From NCBI RefSeq assembly GCF_025725685.1, contig NZ_CP107008.1, forward strand, positions 434,001-498,000: a stretch of 64,000 bases of DNA, written 5' to 3'. Positions 50,225 through 58,311 of this stretch are shown here, one piece after another; position 1 is the stretch's first letter; each line of letters starts with the position of its first letter. A program made the position numbers and the translations under genes. A model generated the notes under the pieces. It saw only the letters and a program-made list of their open reading frames with translations. It was not told the origin of the DNA and did not search any database. The stretch is from Halomonas sp. M4R1S46 (lineage in GTDB: Bacteria; Pseudomonadota; Gammaproteobacteria; Pseudomonadales; Halomonadaceae).

Positions 50225-50344
50225 AGGAGCTATTGCGCTTGCGTATACCGCGTTGAATCCTCGCTCGGCCTGCTCATGTACTACTCGTACACTCCGCGGC
50301 CTCGCTCGGATTCGCCTTGTCTCCGCTGCGCTCATGACGCTCCT
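50225..50344 (+). repeat. Hairpin-forming repeat family 2, copy 2
   Basis: Begins 2 bp after the rho stop. Outer arms AGGAGC (50225-50230) and GCTCCT (50339-50344) enclose an imperfect long hairpin whose centre reads CATGTACTACTCGTACAC, then ACTCCGCGGC (50291-50300). It resembles 45522-45609 in core and position. It may act as the rho terminator. Confidence 0.6.
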
Positions 50345-50387
50345 AATGGCCAGTTCTCAACGCTTCGGCGGTTAGATCAAGGCAAGC

Positions 50388-50567
50388 GGCGCCGGGGACA
50401 GGTCGCAGAGGAGGTCCTACGCCAGGGGTGAGGAGGATTCCTCCGAACGGGTTGGCCATGGATGGCCAACCCAGGCCCTGCAAGCGCAGCAGGATGCGAG
50501 AGCGCCGCAGGGCGTCGGTAGCGCCCAGGGAGGGGTTCACAGCGCCTCCTCGTAGACCTGTCGCCGG
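50388..50567 (+). repeat. MITE-like repeat family 1, copy C (full length)
   Basis: The left end GCCGGGGACAGGTCG...GAGGAGG and the right end, read on the other strand, GCCGGCGACAGGTC...GAGGAGG form imperfect terminal inverted repeats of about 26 bp. Two internal palindromes lie near 50431-50443 and 50451-50472. An open frame on the minus strand through it (VNPSLGATDALRRSR) is also open in the other copies. With family 2 it fills the 470-bp rho-ubiD gap. Confidence 0.88.
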
Positions 50568-50693
50568 AAAAGCCGCGGCGCTCATGAGCTGATCCGATGC
50601 ACCGACGCTGGGTCGCCAGGCGCAGCATCCTAAAGGGGCGGCATGCTAGGCTGCCCCTCTTGTTTTTTGTCGTTCGGGAAACGGGAAGGCCGC

Positions 50694-52187
50694 ATGAAGT
50701 ACAAGGACCTGCGCGAATTCATCGCGGCACTGGAGGCACAGGGGGAGCTCAAGCGTGTCACCGCCGAGGTGGACCCCTACCTGGAGATCACCGAGATCTG
50801 CGATCGTACCCTGCGGGCCGGGGGGCCGGCGCTGCTGTTCGAGAACGTCAAGGGTCACGACATGCCGCTGCTCGGCAACCTCTTCGGCACGCCGCGGCGG
50901 GTCGCCCTGGGCATGGGCCAGGACTCCGTCGATGCCCTGCGCGAGGTCGGCGAACTGCTGGCCTTCCTCAAGGAGCCGGAGCCGCCCAAGGGCTTCCGCG
51001 ATGCGCTGGACAAGCTGCCGGTCTACAAGCAGGTCATGAGCATGGGGCCCAAGGTCCTGAAGCGGGCGCCGGTGCAGGAGGTGGTCCTCGAGGGCGACGA
51101 CGTCGACCTCGACCGACTGCCCATCCAGCACTGCTGGCCCGGCGACGTCGCCCCGCTGGTGACCTGGCCGCTGGTGATCACCCGGGGGCCACACAAGACG
51201 CGCCAGAACCTCGGCATCTACCGCCAGCAGAAGCTCTCTCGCAATCGCCTGATCATGCGCTGGCTGTCCCATCGCGGCGGGGCCCTGGACTTCCAGGAAT
51301 GGTGCCGGGCGCATCCCGGCGAGCCCTTCCCGGTGGCGGTGGCCCTGGGCGCCGACCCGGCGACCATCCTCGGCGCGGTGACGCCGGTACCGGACAGCCT
51401 CTCGGAGTATGCCTTCGCCGGGCTGCTGCGTGGCTCCCGGACCGAGCTGGTCAGGTGCGGCCATGCCGAGCTGGAGGTGCCGGCCTCCGCCGAGATCATC
51501 CTCGAGGGCTTCATCCACCCGGACGACACGGCCCCCGAGGGTCCCTACGGCGATCACACCGGCTACTACAACGAGGTGGAGACCTTCCCGGTGTTCACGG
51601 TGACCCGCATGACCCTGCGCCGTGACGCCATCTACCACTCCACCTATACCGGCCGTCCCCCGGACGAGCCAGCGATCCTGGGGCTGGCGCTCAACGAGGT
51701 CTTCGTGCCCATCCTGCGTCGCCAGTTCCCCGAGATCGTCGACTTCTACCTGCCGCCGGAAGGCTGCTCCTACCGCATGGCGGTGGTGACCATGAAGAAG
51801 CAGTACCCCGGTCACGCCAAGCGGGTGATGATGGGCGTGTGGAGCTTCCTGCGCCAGTTCATGTACACCAAGTTTGTGGTGGTCCTCGACGACGACGTGG
51901 ACGCCCGGGACTGGCAGGACGTGATCTGGGCCATCACCACCCGCATGGACCCGGCCCGGGATACGGTGCTGGTGGAGAACACGCCCATCGACTACCTGGA
52001 CTTCGCCTCGCCGGTGGCGGGGCTGGGCTCCAAGATGGGGCTGGATGCCACCGGCAAGTGGCCCGGCGAGACCGACCGCGAGTGGGGCACGCCCATCGTC
52101 ATGGACGCGGCCGTCAAGGCCCGGGTCAGCGAGCGGTGGGGCGAGCTGGGTATCGAATCCCCTGACACCGACAAGAGGCATTCATGA
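50694..52187 (+). CDS. ubiD: 4-hydroxy-3-polyprenylbenzoate decarboxylase
   Basis: Decarboxylates polyprenyl-hydroxybenzoate in ubiquinone synthesis, using the prenylated flavin made by UbiX. It is 497 residues, the E. coli length, starting MKYKDLREFIAALEAQGELK at 50694 after GGGAAGG; an in-frame ATG 51 bp upstream is unlikely. The active-site region EGPYGDHTGYYNE near 281-290 is present. Overlaps fre by 4 bp. Confidence 0.95.
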   Translation: MKYKDLREFIAALEAQGELKRVTAEVDPYLEITEICDRTLRAGGPALLFENVKGHDMPLLGNLFGTPRRVALGMGQDSVDALREVGELLAFLKEPEPPKGFRDALDKLPVYKQVMSMGPKVLKRAPVQEVVLEGDDVDLDRLPIQHCWPGDVAPLVTWPLVITRGPHKTRQNLGIYRQQKLSRNRLIMRWLSHRGGALDFQEWCRAHPGEPFPVAVALGADPATILGAVTPVPDSLSEYAFAGLLRGSRTELVRCGHAELEVPASAEIILEGFIHPDDTAPEGPYGDHTGYYNEVETFPVFTVTRMTLRRDAIYHSTYTGRPPDEPAILGLALNEVFVPILRRQFPEIVDFYLPPEGCSYRMAVVTMKKQYPGHAKRVMMGVWSFLRQFMYTKFVVVLDDDVDARDWQDVIWAITTRMDPARDTVLVENTPIDYLDFASPVAGLGSKMGLDATGKWPGETDREWGTPIVMDAAVKARVSERWGELGIESPDTDKRHS

Positions 52188-52963
52188 CGGCAAGGACCCT
52201 GACCTGCCAGGTCGTCGAGGTCGAGGACCTCACCCCCGACGTCTTCCGCGTGCACCTGGAGGGCCGCCCCGAGGCCATGGCCCACGAGCCCGGCCAGTAC
52301 CTCGAGATGCAGCTGGACGACGCGACCTGGGTGCCCTTCTCCATCGCCAACGCCCACGGCGGCGACGGCCGGCTCGAGCTGCATATCCAGCACTGGCCGG
52401 AGCGCAGCAACTCCGCCCGGCTGCGCGAGCTGCTGGTGGAGGCCCAGCACCTGACCCTGCGCCTGCCCGGCGGCGACTGCGTGCTGGACCCCGACAGCGA
52501 GCGTCCCCTGCTGCTGGTCGCCGCCGGGACCGGCTTCGCCCAGATGAAGGCCATCGTCGAGGCCGCCCTGCATGCCGACCCCTCGCGGTCCATCGCGCTG
52601 TGGTGGGCCGCCCGGGAGCGCCGCGACCTCTACCTGGAGCGCCAGGCCCGGGAGTGGGCGGAGCGGCACGAGGGCGTGACCTTCCATGGCGTCAGCGAGC
52701 AGCCGCTGGAGGCCGGCTTCGATGCCGAGCGAGTGATCGGCCACCGCGGGCGGGTCGACGAGGCCCTGGCCGAGCACCTCGGCGACGTCTCCGCCCATGA
52801 CGTCTACCTCTCCGGCTCGCCGGGCATGGTCTATGCCTGCGTCGATGTCCTGGCCTCGCTGGGGCTGGTGCCGTCCCGGGTGTTCTCCGACGTCTTCGCC
52901 TATGCGCCGCGGGACCCGCTGGTGCCGACCGTGGGCAGCCTGGTGCGTGAGCGGCGGGCATGA
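52184..52963 (+). CDS. fre: NAD(P)H-flavin reductase (Fre/LuxG type)
   Basis: Reduces free flavins with NAD(P)H; ubiD-fre adjacency also occurs in E. coli, where Fre may help supply reduced flavin to UbiX/UbiD. It is 259 residues. FAD-binding HEPGQYLEMQLDD near 36 and WVPFSIANAHGG near 50, and the nucleotide motif LLLVAAGTGFAQMKAI near 110, are seen. The ATG overlaps the ubiD stop and its own stop overlaps folM. Confidence 0.87.
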   Translation: MTARTLTCQVVEVEDLTPDVFRVHLEGRPEAMAHEPGQYLEMQLDDATWVPFSIANAHGGDGRLELHIQHWPERSNSARLRELLVEAQHLTLRLPGGDCVLDPDSERPLLLVAAGTGFAQMKAIVEAALHADPSRSIALWWAARERRDLYLERQAREWAERHEGVTFHGVSEQPLEAGFDAERVIGHRGRVDEALAEHLGDVSAHDVYLSGSPGMVYACVDVLASLGLVPSRVFSDVFAYAPRDPLVPTVGSLVRERRA

Positions 52964-53673
52964 GTGCCTCGCCCATCCTGATCACCGGCGGTGCCCAGCG
53001 GCTCGGCCGACACTGCGCCGAACGCCTGCGCGACGAGGGCCACCCGGTGATCATCAGCTATCGTCGCGAGCGCCCCGCCCTCGATGCCCTGCGCGAGCGC
53101 GGCGTGGTCACCCTGCAGGCGGACTTCGCCAGCCAGGACGGCATCGAGGACTTCCTCGAGAGGCTGCGCGCCGAGACGCCGTCGCTTCGGGCCATCGTGC
53201 ACAACGCCAGCGCCTGGATGCCGGACGTCGACGGCGAGCAGGCCGGTGACAACTTCGAGCGGCTGTTCCGGGTCCACATGCTGGCCCCGTACCTGATCAA
53301 CCTGCAGGCCCGCGACCTGCTCGAGGCGTGCGGCGAGCCGCTGCGGGACATCGTGCACATGACCGACTATGTGGCCCGCAAGGGCTCGCGTAAGCACGCC
53401 GCCTATGCCGCCACCAAGGCGGGGCTCGAGAACCTGACGCTGTCCTTCGCGGCGATGTACGCGCCCTCGATCCAGGTCAATGCCATCGCCCCGGCGATGA
53501 TCATGCTGGGCGAGGGGGACGACGAGGCCTATGCCGAGAAGGCCAGGGCCAAGTCGGCCATGGAGCTGATTCCCGGGCCGGGGGTCATTCACCAGAGCCT
53601 GCGCTACCTGCTCGACAACCGCTACGTGACCGGGATCACCCTGCCGGTCGATGGCGGCCGGCATCTTCGCTAG
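52960..53673 (+). CDS. folM: Dihydromonapterin reductase FolM-like SDR
   Basis: Short-chain dehydrogenase, probably reducing dihydromonapterin (and dihydrofolate) with NADPH. It is 237 residues: ITGGAQRLGRHCAERL near 8, VHNASAWMP near 85, catalytic YAATKAG near 150, and GITLPVDGGRHLR at the end. It is linked translationally to fre (ATGA). The FolM label is by family resemblance; another pteridine reductase is possible. Confidence 0.8.
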   Translation: MSASPILITGGAQRLGRHCAERLRDEGHPVIISYRRERPALDALRERGVVTLQADFASQDGIEDFLERLRAETPSLRAIVHNASAWMPDVDGEQAGDNFERLFRVHMLAPYLINLQARDLLEACGEPLRDIVHMTDYVARKGSRKHAAYAATKAGLENLTLSFAAMYAPSIQVNAIAPAMIMLGEGDDEAYAEKARAKSAMELIPGPGVIHQSLRYLLDNRYVTGITLPVDGGRHLR

Positions 53674-53681
53674 AATGCCGG
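53658..53681 (+). terminator. Hairpin at the end of folM
   Basis: CCGGCAT (53658-53664) pairs with ATGCCGG (53675-53681) over a 10-nt loop spanning the folM stop. No U-tract, so it is a weak terminator or 3'-end stabiliser. Confidence 0.45.
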
Positions 53682-53714
53682 TCATCCTGACGACCACTCC
53701 GAGAGGAACATGAC

Positions 53715-53843
53715 ATGGCGGGACACGACGAGAACTTCAAGGACGACAGCGGCCTGCTGGCGGTCTTCCTGGGCCTGGCGGTGCTGGTGGGCATGAGCGC
53801 GCTGCCGGCGACCATCGGCTGGGTGCAGCTGGCCACCGGCTGA
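53715..53843 (+). CDS. 42-residue single-pass membrane protein, unknown
   Basis: Begins MAGHDENFKDDSG after a good GAGAGGA ribosome-binding site. It has a charged, mostly acidic N-terminus of 13 residues, then a hydrophobic segment (LLAVFLGLAVLVGMSAL, about 14-30) and a short tail ending WVQLATG. It lies between folM and the aroG leader ORFs. I do not recognise it; small size limits confidence, but composition and ribosome-binding site support translation. Confidence 0.55.
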   Translation: MAGHDENFKDDSGLLAVFLGLAVLVGMSALPATIGWVQLATG

Positions 53844-53918
53844 GCCGCCGGTGCGCACGTCGCCCTTGCCATCCGCCCCGCGAGACGGCAGGATGGCAAC
53901 AGACCTCAGGAGACGACC

Positions 53919-54068
53919 ATGTCATCGAGCCGACCCATGACCCCGTGCGACCCGCAGGCTGCCCCCGTGGCGGTGACGGCGGCCCGTGGCCAGGGCAGCG
54001 TCGGCGGTATCGATCACTATTGGCCGGGCTACTGGTTTAGCGCCGGCGTGCCGGCGGCCGTGTCCTGA
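53919..54068 (+). CDS. Aromatic-rich leader peptide 1 of aroG
   Basis: A 49-codon ORF with AGGAGA seven bases before its ATG. It has no domain, but codons 33-41 encode HYWPGYWFS, dense in Tyr and Trp plus one Phe (54015-54041). It is followed by complementary segments and an 11-bp hairpin (54124-54160). This is the layout of a ribosome-sensing leader peptide. A second, similar ORF follows. Function inferred. Confidence 0.7.
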   Translation: MSSSRPMTPCDPQAAPVAVTAARGQGSVGGIDHYWPGYWFSAGVPAAVS

Positions 54069-54123
54069 CCCAGCGCCAAGGACCACGCCGCGAGGCACGC
54101 CCGCCCAGGGTTGCCTCCGCACA

Positions 54124-54160
54124 CAGAACCCCCGGACGGCAACCCCGCTCGGGGGTTCTG
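54124..54160 (+). promoter_or_regulatory. Attenuator-type hairpin between the two aroG leader ORFs
   Basis: CAGAACCCCCG (54124-54134) pairs with 54150-54160 over a 15-nt loop. An alternative helix, GGGTTGCC (54108-54115) with GGCAACCC (54138-54145), would prevent it, and GGCGTGCC (54045-54052) can pair with GGCACGCC (54094-54101) upstream. The 3' tail (CATTGC) is a weak U-tract. Confidence 0.55.
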
Positions 54161-54198
54161 CATTGCAGGCCCCGCAACACGACGACAGGAGACGCCCC

Positions 54199-54363
54199 AT
54201 GACCGCATCGCATCGTGCCCACGCCGAGTTCCGCACCCCGGGACGGGACTATTACGGCTATGGTTGGCGATTTAGCGATGCGCGGTCGGGCCAGGGCGCC
54301 ACCTCCGACCGTGAGACCGCCGGTGGCATGACGACCAGCCGATGTTCCCGCTCACGGAGTTGA
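54199..54363 (+). CDS. Aromatic-rich leader peptide 2 of aroG
   Basis: A 54-codon ORF with AGGAGA upstream. Codons 18-26 encode YYGYGWRFS (54250-54276), echoing leader 1. Its stop lies 5 bp before the aroG ATG and it spans the aroG ribosome-binding site. Within it, 54283-54289 can pair with 54305-54311, 54298-54303 with 54322-54327, and 54309-54315 (CCGTGAG) with 54351-54357, which overlaps the aroG GGAG. Translational coupling is likely. Confidence 0.68.
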   Translation: MTASHRAHAEFRTPGRDYYGYGWRFSDARSGQGATSDRETAGGMTTSRCSRSRS

Positions 54364-54368
54364 CCCCC

Positions 54369-55463
54369 ATGAACGCCCCCGTTCCCCTTGCCCGCCATTC
54401 GCTGACCGACGCGAGCGAAGACCGTCGCGACGCCGCCAGCCACCTGCCCACCCCCGAGGCCCTGCACCGGACGCTGCCGCTCGAGCCGGCCCTGGCCCGA
54501 CGCATCGAGGGCCAGCGTCAGGCCATCCGCGAGATCCTCGCGGGCCGCGACGACCGTCTGCTGGTGGTGGTCGGCCCCTGCTCGATCCATGATCCCGAGG
54601 CCGCCCTCGAGTATGCCCGGCGGCTGGCGGCCCTGGCCCCGCATATCGAGGATCGCATCCTGCCGGTGATGCGGGTCTACGTGGAGAAGCCCCGGACCAC
54701 CGTGGGCTGGAAGGGCCTGGCCTATGACCCGGACCTGGACGGCCGTGGCGACCTGGCCCGCGGCCTCGAGCTGTCACGCTCGCTGATGCGCGAGATCGCC
54801 GGGCTGGGCCTACCCATGGCCACCGAGCTGCTGCAGCCCATGCTCGCCCCCTACCTGGACGATCTGCTGGCCTGGGTGGCGATCGGGGCCCGCACCACCG
54901 AGTCCCAGCTGCACCGCGAGATGGCCAGCGGTCTCGAGGCCGTGGTGGGCTTCAAGAACGCCACCAGCGGCGACCTGCAGGTGGCCATCGATGCCATGCG
55001 CGCCGCGGCCCATCCCCACCAGCACTTCGCCATGGCCGCGGACGGCCGGCCGATGGTGCGCGAGACCCCGGGCAACCCGCATACCCATGTGGTGCTGCGC
55101 GGGGGGCACGGCGAGCCCAACTACCGGGCGCCCCAGGTGGCCGCCAGCCGGCGGGCACTGGAGGCCGCGGGCCTGACGCCCCGACTGATGGTGGACTGCA
55201 GCCACGCCAACGCACGCAAGGACCACCGCCGGCAGAGCGAGGTGATGCTCGACGTCCTGGGCCAGCGGCTGGCCGGCGACAGCGCCCTGGTCGGGCTGAT
55301 GCTGGAGAGCCATATCCACGAGGGCAAGCAGCCCCTGGCCCCCGGCAAGCTGCGCTACGGGGTCTCGGTCACCGACGCCTGCATCGGCTGGGAGACCACC
55401 GAGCACCTGCTGACGACCGCGGCGGAGCGCCTGCGGGAGACGGGCATCGACGAGCGAGTCTAG
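54369..55463 (+). CDS. aroG: 3-deoxy-7-phosphoheptulonate synthase (class I DAHP synthase)
   Basis: First step of the shikimate pathway: PEP plus erythrose-4-P to DAHP. It is 364 residues from ATG 54369 (GGAG 9 bp upstream); ATG 54342 is in frame. Motifs: VVVGPCSIHDP near 65, VEKPRTTVGWKGLAYDP near 104, and MVDCSHANARKDHRRQ near 275. It is a class I AroF/G/H enzyme. Which amino acid inhibits it cannot be decided from sequence, so the symbol is provisional. Two leader peptides precede it. Confidence 0.93.
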   Translation: MNAPVPLARHSLTDASEDRRDAASHLPTPEALHRTLPLEPALARRIEGQRQAIREILAGRDDRLLVVVGPCSIHDPEAALEYARRLAALAPHIEDRILPVMRVYVEKPRTTVGWKGLAYDPDLDGRGDLARGLELSRSLMREIAGLGLPMATELLQPMLAPYLDDLLAWVAIGARTTESQLHREMASGLEAVVGFKNATSGDLQVAIDAMRAAAHPHQHFAMAADGRPMVRETPGNPHTHVVLRGGHGEPNYRAPQVAASRRALEAAGLTPRLMVDCSHANARKDHRRQSEVMLDVLGQRLAGDSALVGLMLESHIHEGKQPLAPGKLRYGVSVTDACIGWETTEHLLTTAAERLRETGIDERV

Positions 55464-55501
55464 AGCGGGGCATTCCGCGACGGCGCCGACTGTACGCAGC
55501 C

Positions 55502-55532
55502 GGACGATGCCGGGATAATCCCGGCATCGTCC
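55502..55532. terminator. Perfect 14-bp hairpin after aroG
   Basis: GGACGATGCCGGGA (55502-55515) and its exact complement at 55519-55532 flank a 3-nt TAA loop, 38 bp past the aroG stop. Very stable, without a U-tract; it probably ends or trims the aroG mRNA. Confidence 0.65.
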
Positions 55533-55553
55533 AGCCACCGCCAGGGCCCTCCC

Positions 55554-56066
55554 ATGTCGTTTCGCTTCGCGTCCCACGACCCCCATACCTACCGCCGGAC
55601 CTCTCGCCTGGTCGGCCTGGCCATGGCCGGCCAGCTGATCGTCTTCGGGCTGGTCTTCACCCAACTGCTCGGCACCGCCTTCACCCCGAGTCTCTGGCTC
55701 AATGGCCTGGGCGTGCTGCTGGGGCTGGTCGCCACCAGCCTGGTGCTGGCCGTGCTGCGCGACCGCCCCTGGCTGGGGCCGGTGCGCTACGGCTGGCGGC
55801 TCAAGCAACGGCTCTCGACGGTGAGTGGCTACCTGCCCGCCCTGCGCCGGGGCATGGCCGACGGGGACGAGCGGGCCCTGGCGGTGCTGGCCTTCTACCA
55901 CCAGGGCATGGCCCAACTGGGCGAGCTCGACGGGCGGACCCTGGACGACGACGCCGAGCTGCTGGCCGAGCGCCAGGCGCTGCGCCTGGCCCGACAGGCT
56001 CGCCGCCTGCCGGAACGGGTCGATGGCCTCGACGAGGCCGACCTCGCCGACTTCAAGCGGGGCTAA
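55554..56066 (+). CDS. DUF3087-type membrane protein
   Basis: A 170-residue protein with two hydrophobic helices (about 20-43 and 48-65) in the first 70 residues, then a cytoplasmic, helical, charged domain (GYLPALRRGMADGDERALAV). It resembles the DUF3087 family of Pseudomonas and relatives by memory, not by search. Function unknown. Convergent with ppk, 9 bp apart. Confidence 0.65.
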   Translation: MSFRFASHDPHTYRRTSRLVGLAMAGQLIVFGLVFTQLLGTAFTPSLWLNGLGVLLGLVATSLVLAVLRDRPWLGPVRYGWRLKQRLSTVSGYLPALRRGMADGDERALAVLAFYHQGMAQLGELDGRTLDDDAELLAERQALRLARQARRLPERVDGLDEADLADFKRG

Positions 56067-56075
56067 GGAGCTCTC

Positions 56076-58268
56076 CTAGGCGCGGGCGGCGTAGGCGTAG
56101 AGCAGCGTCTCCTGGGCGCTGATGGGGGCGGCCTCGCCGGGTGTCTGCTTGACGAAGGTGCCGTCGCCCTGCAGCAGCCAGCTCTGGCAGTTGTCCACCA
56201 GGTAGGTTTCCAGGTCCTTGCGCACCCGGGCGGCGAGCTTCTTGTCGAGCAGCGGGAAGCAGGTCTCCACCCGGTGGAACATGTTGCGGGCCATGAAGTC
56301 GGCGCTGGACCCCCAGGTCTCGGGCTTGCCGTCGTTGTGGAAGTGGAACACCCGGGTGTGTTCGAGGAAGCGGCCGATGATCGAGCGCACCCGGATGCTC
56401 TCGGAGATGCCCGGCAGCCCCGGACGCAGGCAGCACATGCCGCGGATGATCAGGTCACATTCCACGCCGGCCTGGGAGGCCCGGTAGAGGGCCTGGATCA
56501 GCTTGGGTTCGGTGAGCGAGTTGCACTTGATGATCAGGTGGGCGCGCTTGCCCTTGCGAGCATGCTCGGCCTCCCGGTCGATCATCGCCACCAGGCGCTC
56601 GTGGAGGGTGAAGGGGGCGTGCAGCAGCTTCTCGATCCTGCGCGCGCGCCCCATCCCGGAGAGCTGCTGGAAGACCTTGTGCACGTCGGCGCACAGGGTG
56701 GGGTGGGCGGTGAGCAAGCTGTAGTCGGTGTAGAGCTTGGCGGTCTTGGAGTGGTAGTTGCCGGTGCCCAGGTGGGCGTAGTGGCGCAGCTGGCCCTTCT
56801 CCCGGCGCACGATGTGCATCATCTTGGCATGGGTCTTGTAGGCCATCACCCCGTAGATGACGATGGCGCCTGCCTCCTGCAGCCGCGAGGCCAGGGCCAG
56901 GTTGTCGGCCTCGTCGAAGCGCGCCCGCAGCTCGATCACCACCGTGACCTCCTTGCCGTTGCCCGCTGCCTCCACCAGGGCGTTGACGATGGGGGAGTCG
57001 GCCCCGGTGCGGTAGAGGGTCTGCTTGATGGCCAGCACGTCCGGGTCCCGGGCGGCCTCGCGGAGCATCTCCTCCACCGGCGAGAAGGACTGGAAGGGGT
57101 GGTGCAGCAGGATGTCGCCCTCGGCCACGGCCTGGAGCACGCTGTCGCGCTTGCTCAACGCCTTGGGCAGGCCGGGGGTGAAGGAACGGTAGCACAGCTC
57201 GGGACGCTCCACCTCGCCCAGCACCGACATCATGCGGGTCAGGTTCACCGGGCCGTTGACCCGGTAGAGATCGGTCGCCTCCAGCTCGAACTGCTTGAGC
57301 AGGAAGTCGGCGAGCTCCTCGGGGCAGTTGTCGGCCACTTCCAGGCGCACGCCGCTGCCATAGCGCCGCGACAGCAGTTCGCCGCGCAGGGCCGAGGCCA
57401 GGTCCGAGACGTCCTCGGGGTCCACCGACATGTCGGCGTTGCGGGTCAGCCGGAACTGGTAGCAGCCGCGCACCGTCATGCCGGGGAAGACCTCCTCGGC
57501 ATGGGCATGGATCATCGACGACAGGAAGACGTACTCGGTGAAGCCGCCCTCGCAGAGGTCACTGGGCAGGGCGATCACCCGGGGCAGCGAGCGCGGCGCC
57601 GGGAGGATGGCCATGCCGCCCTCGCGCCCGAAGGCATCCTTGCCCTCGAGCTCGACGATGAAGTTGAGGCTCTTGTTGACCAGCCGCGGGAAGGGATGGG
57701 AGGGATCCAGCCCGATGGGGCTGATCACCGGCATGATCTCGGTCTCGAAATAGTCGCGTACCCAGGTGCGCTGGGCCTCGGTCCAGTCGCCGCGCCGCCG
57801 GAAGCGCAGGCCCTGGGTCTCCAGGGCGGGGATCAGCGCCTCGTTGAGGATGCGGTACTGGCGTTCCACCTGCTCATGGGCGATCTGGGCGATCTCGGCC
57901 AGCACCGAGCGCGGCAGGCGGCCGTCGCTGCCGGTGGTCTCGTCGCCCAGGGCCACCTGGTTCTTCAGCCCCGCCACGCGGATCTCGAAGAACTCGTCCA
58001 TGTTGGACGAGAAGATCAGCAGGAACATCAGCCGGTTGAGCAGGGGGTGCGCCTCGTCCAGGGCCTGCTCCAGCACCCGCACGTTGAACTGCAGGTGCGA
58101 CAGTTCCCGGTTGAAGTACAGCCCCGGGTCGGTGAGGTCGGCCTCCGGGTCCGGCATCGCCTTGGGCTTGATGCCGGTGCGGGTCTGGTTGAGTCGCGGG
58201 GCGGGGGCCTCGCCGCCGGGCGCGATGTCGGGGGCGGAGGGCGTGTCGGGGCGGCGCGATTCGTCCAT
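56076..58268 (-). CDS. ppk: Polyphosphate kinase 1
   Basis: Makes polyphosphate from ATP reversibly. It is 730 residues, longer than E. coli (688) because of a 35-residue proline-rich N-terminus. The autophosphorylated His lies in HLGTGNYHSKTAKLYTDYSL near 490, and the second catalytic His in LEHTRVFHFHNDGKPE near 640. Start at 58268 is tentative; a start near MPDPEADLTDPGLYFN (residue 38) would also fit. It follows hemB through a terminator. Confidence 0.95.
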   Translation of the reverse strand: MDESRRPDTPSAPDIAPGGEAPAPRLNQTRTGIKPKAMPDPEADLTDPGLYFNRELSHLQFNVRVLEQALDEAHPLLNRLMFLLIFSSNMDEFFEIRVAGLKNQVALGDETTGSDGRLPRSVLAEIAQIAHEQVERQYRILNEALIPALETQGLRFRRRGDWTEAQRTWVRDYFETEIMPVISPIGLDPSHPFPRLVNKSLNFIVELEGKDAFGREGGMAILPAPRSLPRVIALPSDLCEGGFTEYVFLSSMIHAHAEEVFPGMTVRGCYQFRLTRNADMSVDPEDVSDLASALRGELLSRRYGSGVRLEVADNCPEELADFLLKQFELEATDLYRVNGPVNLTRMMSVLGEVERPELCYRSFTPGLPKALSKRDSVLQAVAEGDILLHHPFQSFSPVEEMLREAARDPDVLAIKQTLYRTGADSPIVNALVEAAGNGKEVTVVIELRARFDEADNLALASRLQEAGAIVIYGVMAYKTHAKMMHIVRREKGQLRHYAHLGTGNYHSKTAKLYTDYSLLTAHPTLCADVHKVFQQLSGMGRARRIEKLLHAPFTLHERLVAMIDREAEHARKGKRAHLIIKCNSLTEPKLIQALYRASQAGVECDLIIRGMCCLRPGLPGISESIRVRSIIGRFLEHTRVFHFHNDGKPETWGSSADFMARNMFHRVETCFPLLDKKLAARVRKDLETYLVDNCQSWLLQGDGTFVKQTPGEAAPISAQETLLYAYAARA

Positions 58269-58287
58269 GGGGGGTCCCTGTCGTGGA

Positions 58288-58308
58288 CCGGAGGCGACTC
58301 CCCTCCGG
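58288..58308 (-). terminator. Hairpin between hemB and ppk
   Basis: CCGGAGG (58288-58294) and CCTCCGG (58302-58308) form a 7-bp stem with a 7-nt loop, just after the hemB stop. Modest U-content. Confidence 0.5.
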
Positions 58309-58311
58309 CGG

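Noticed and set aside
50343..50585. 80-codon minus-strand ORF in repeat copy C
   Set aside because: Lies wholly in the repeat; reported only as a question about frame conservation, not as a gene.
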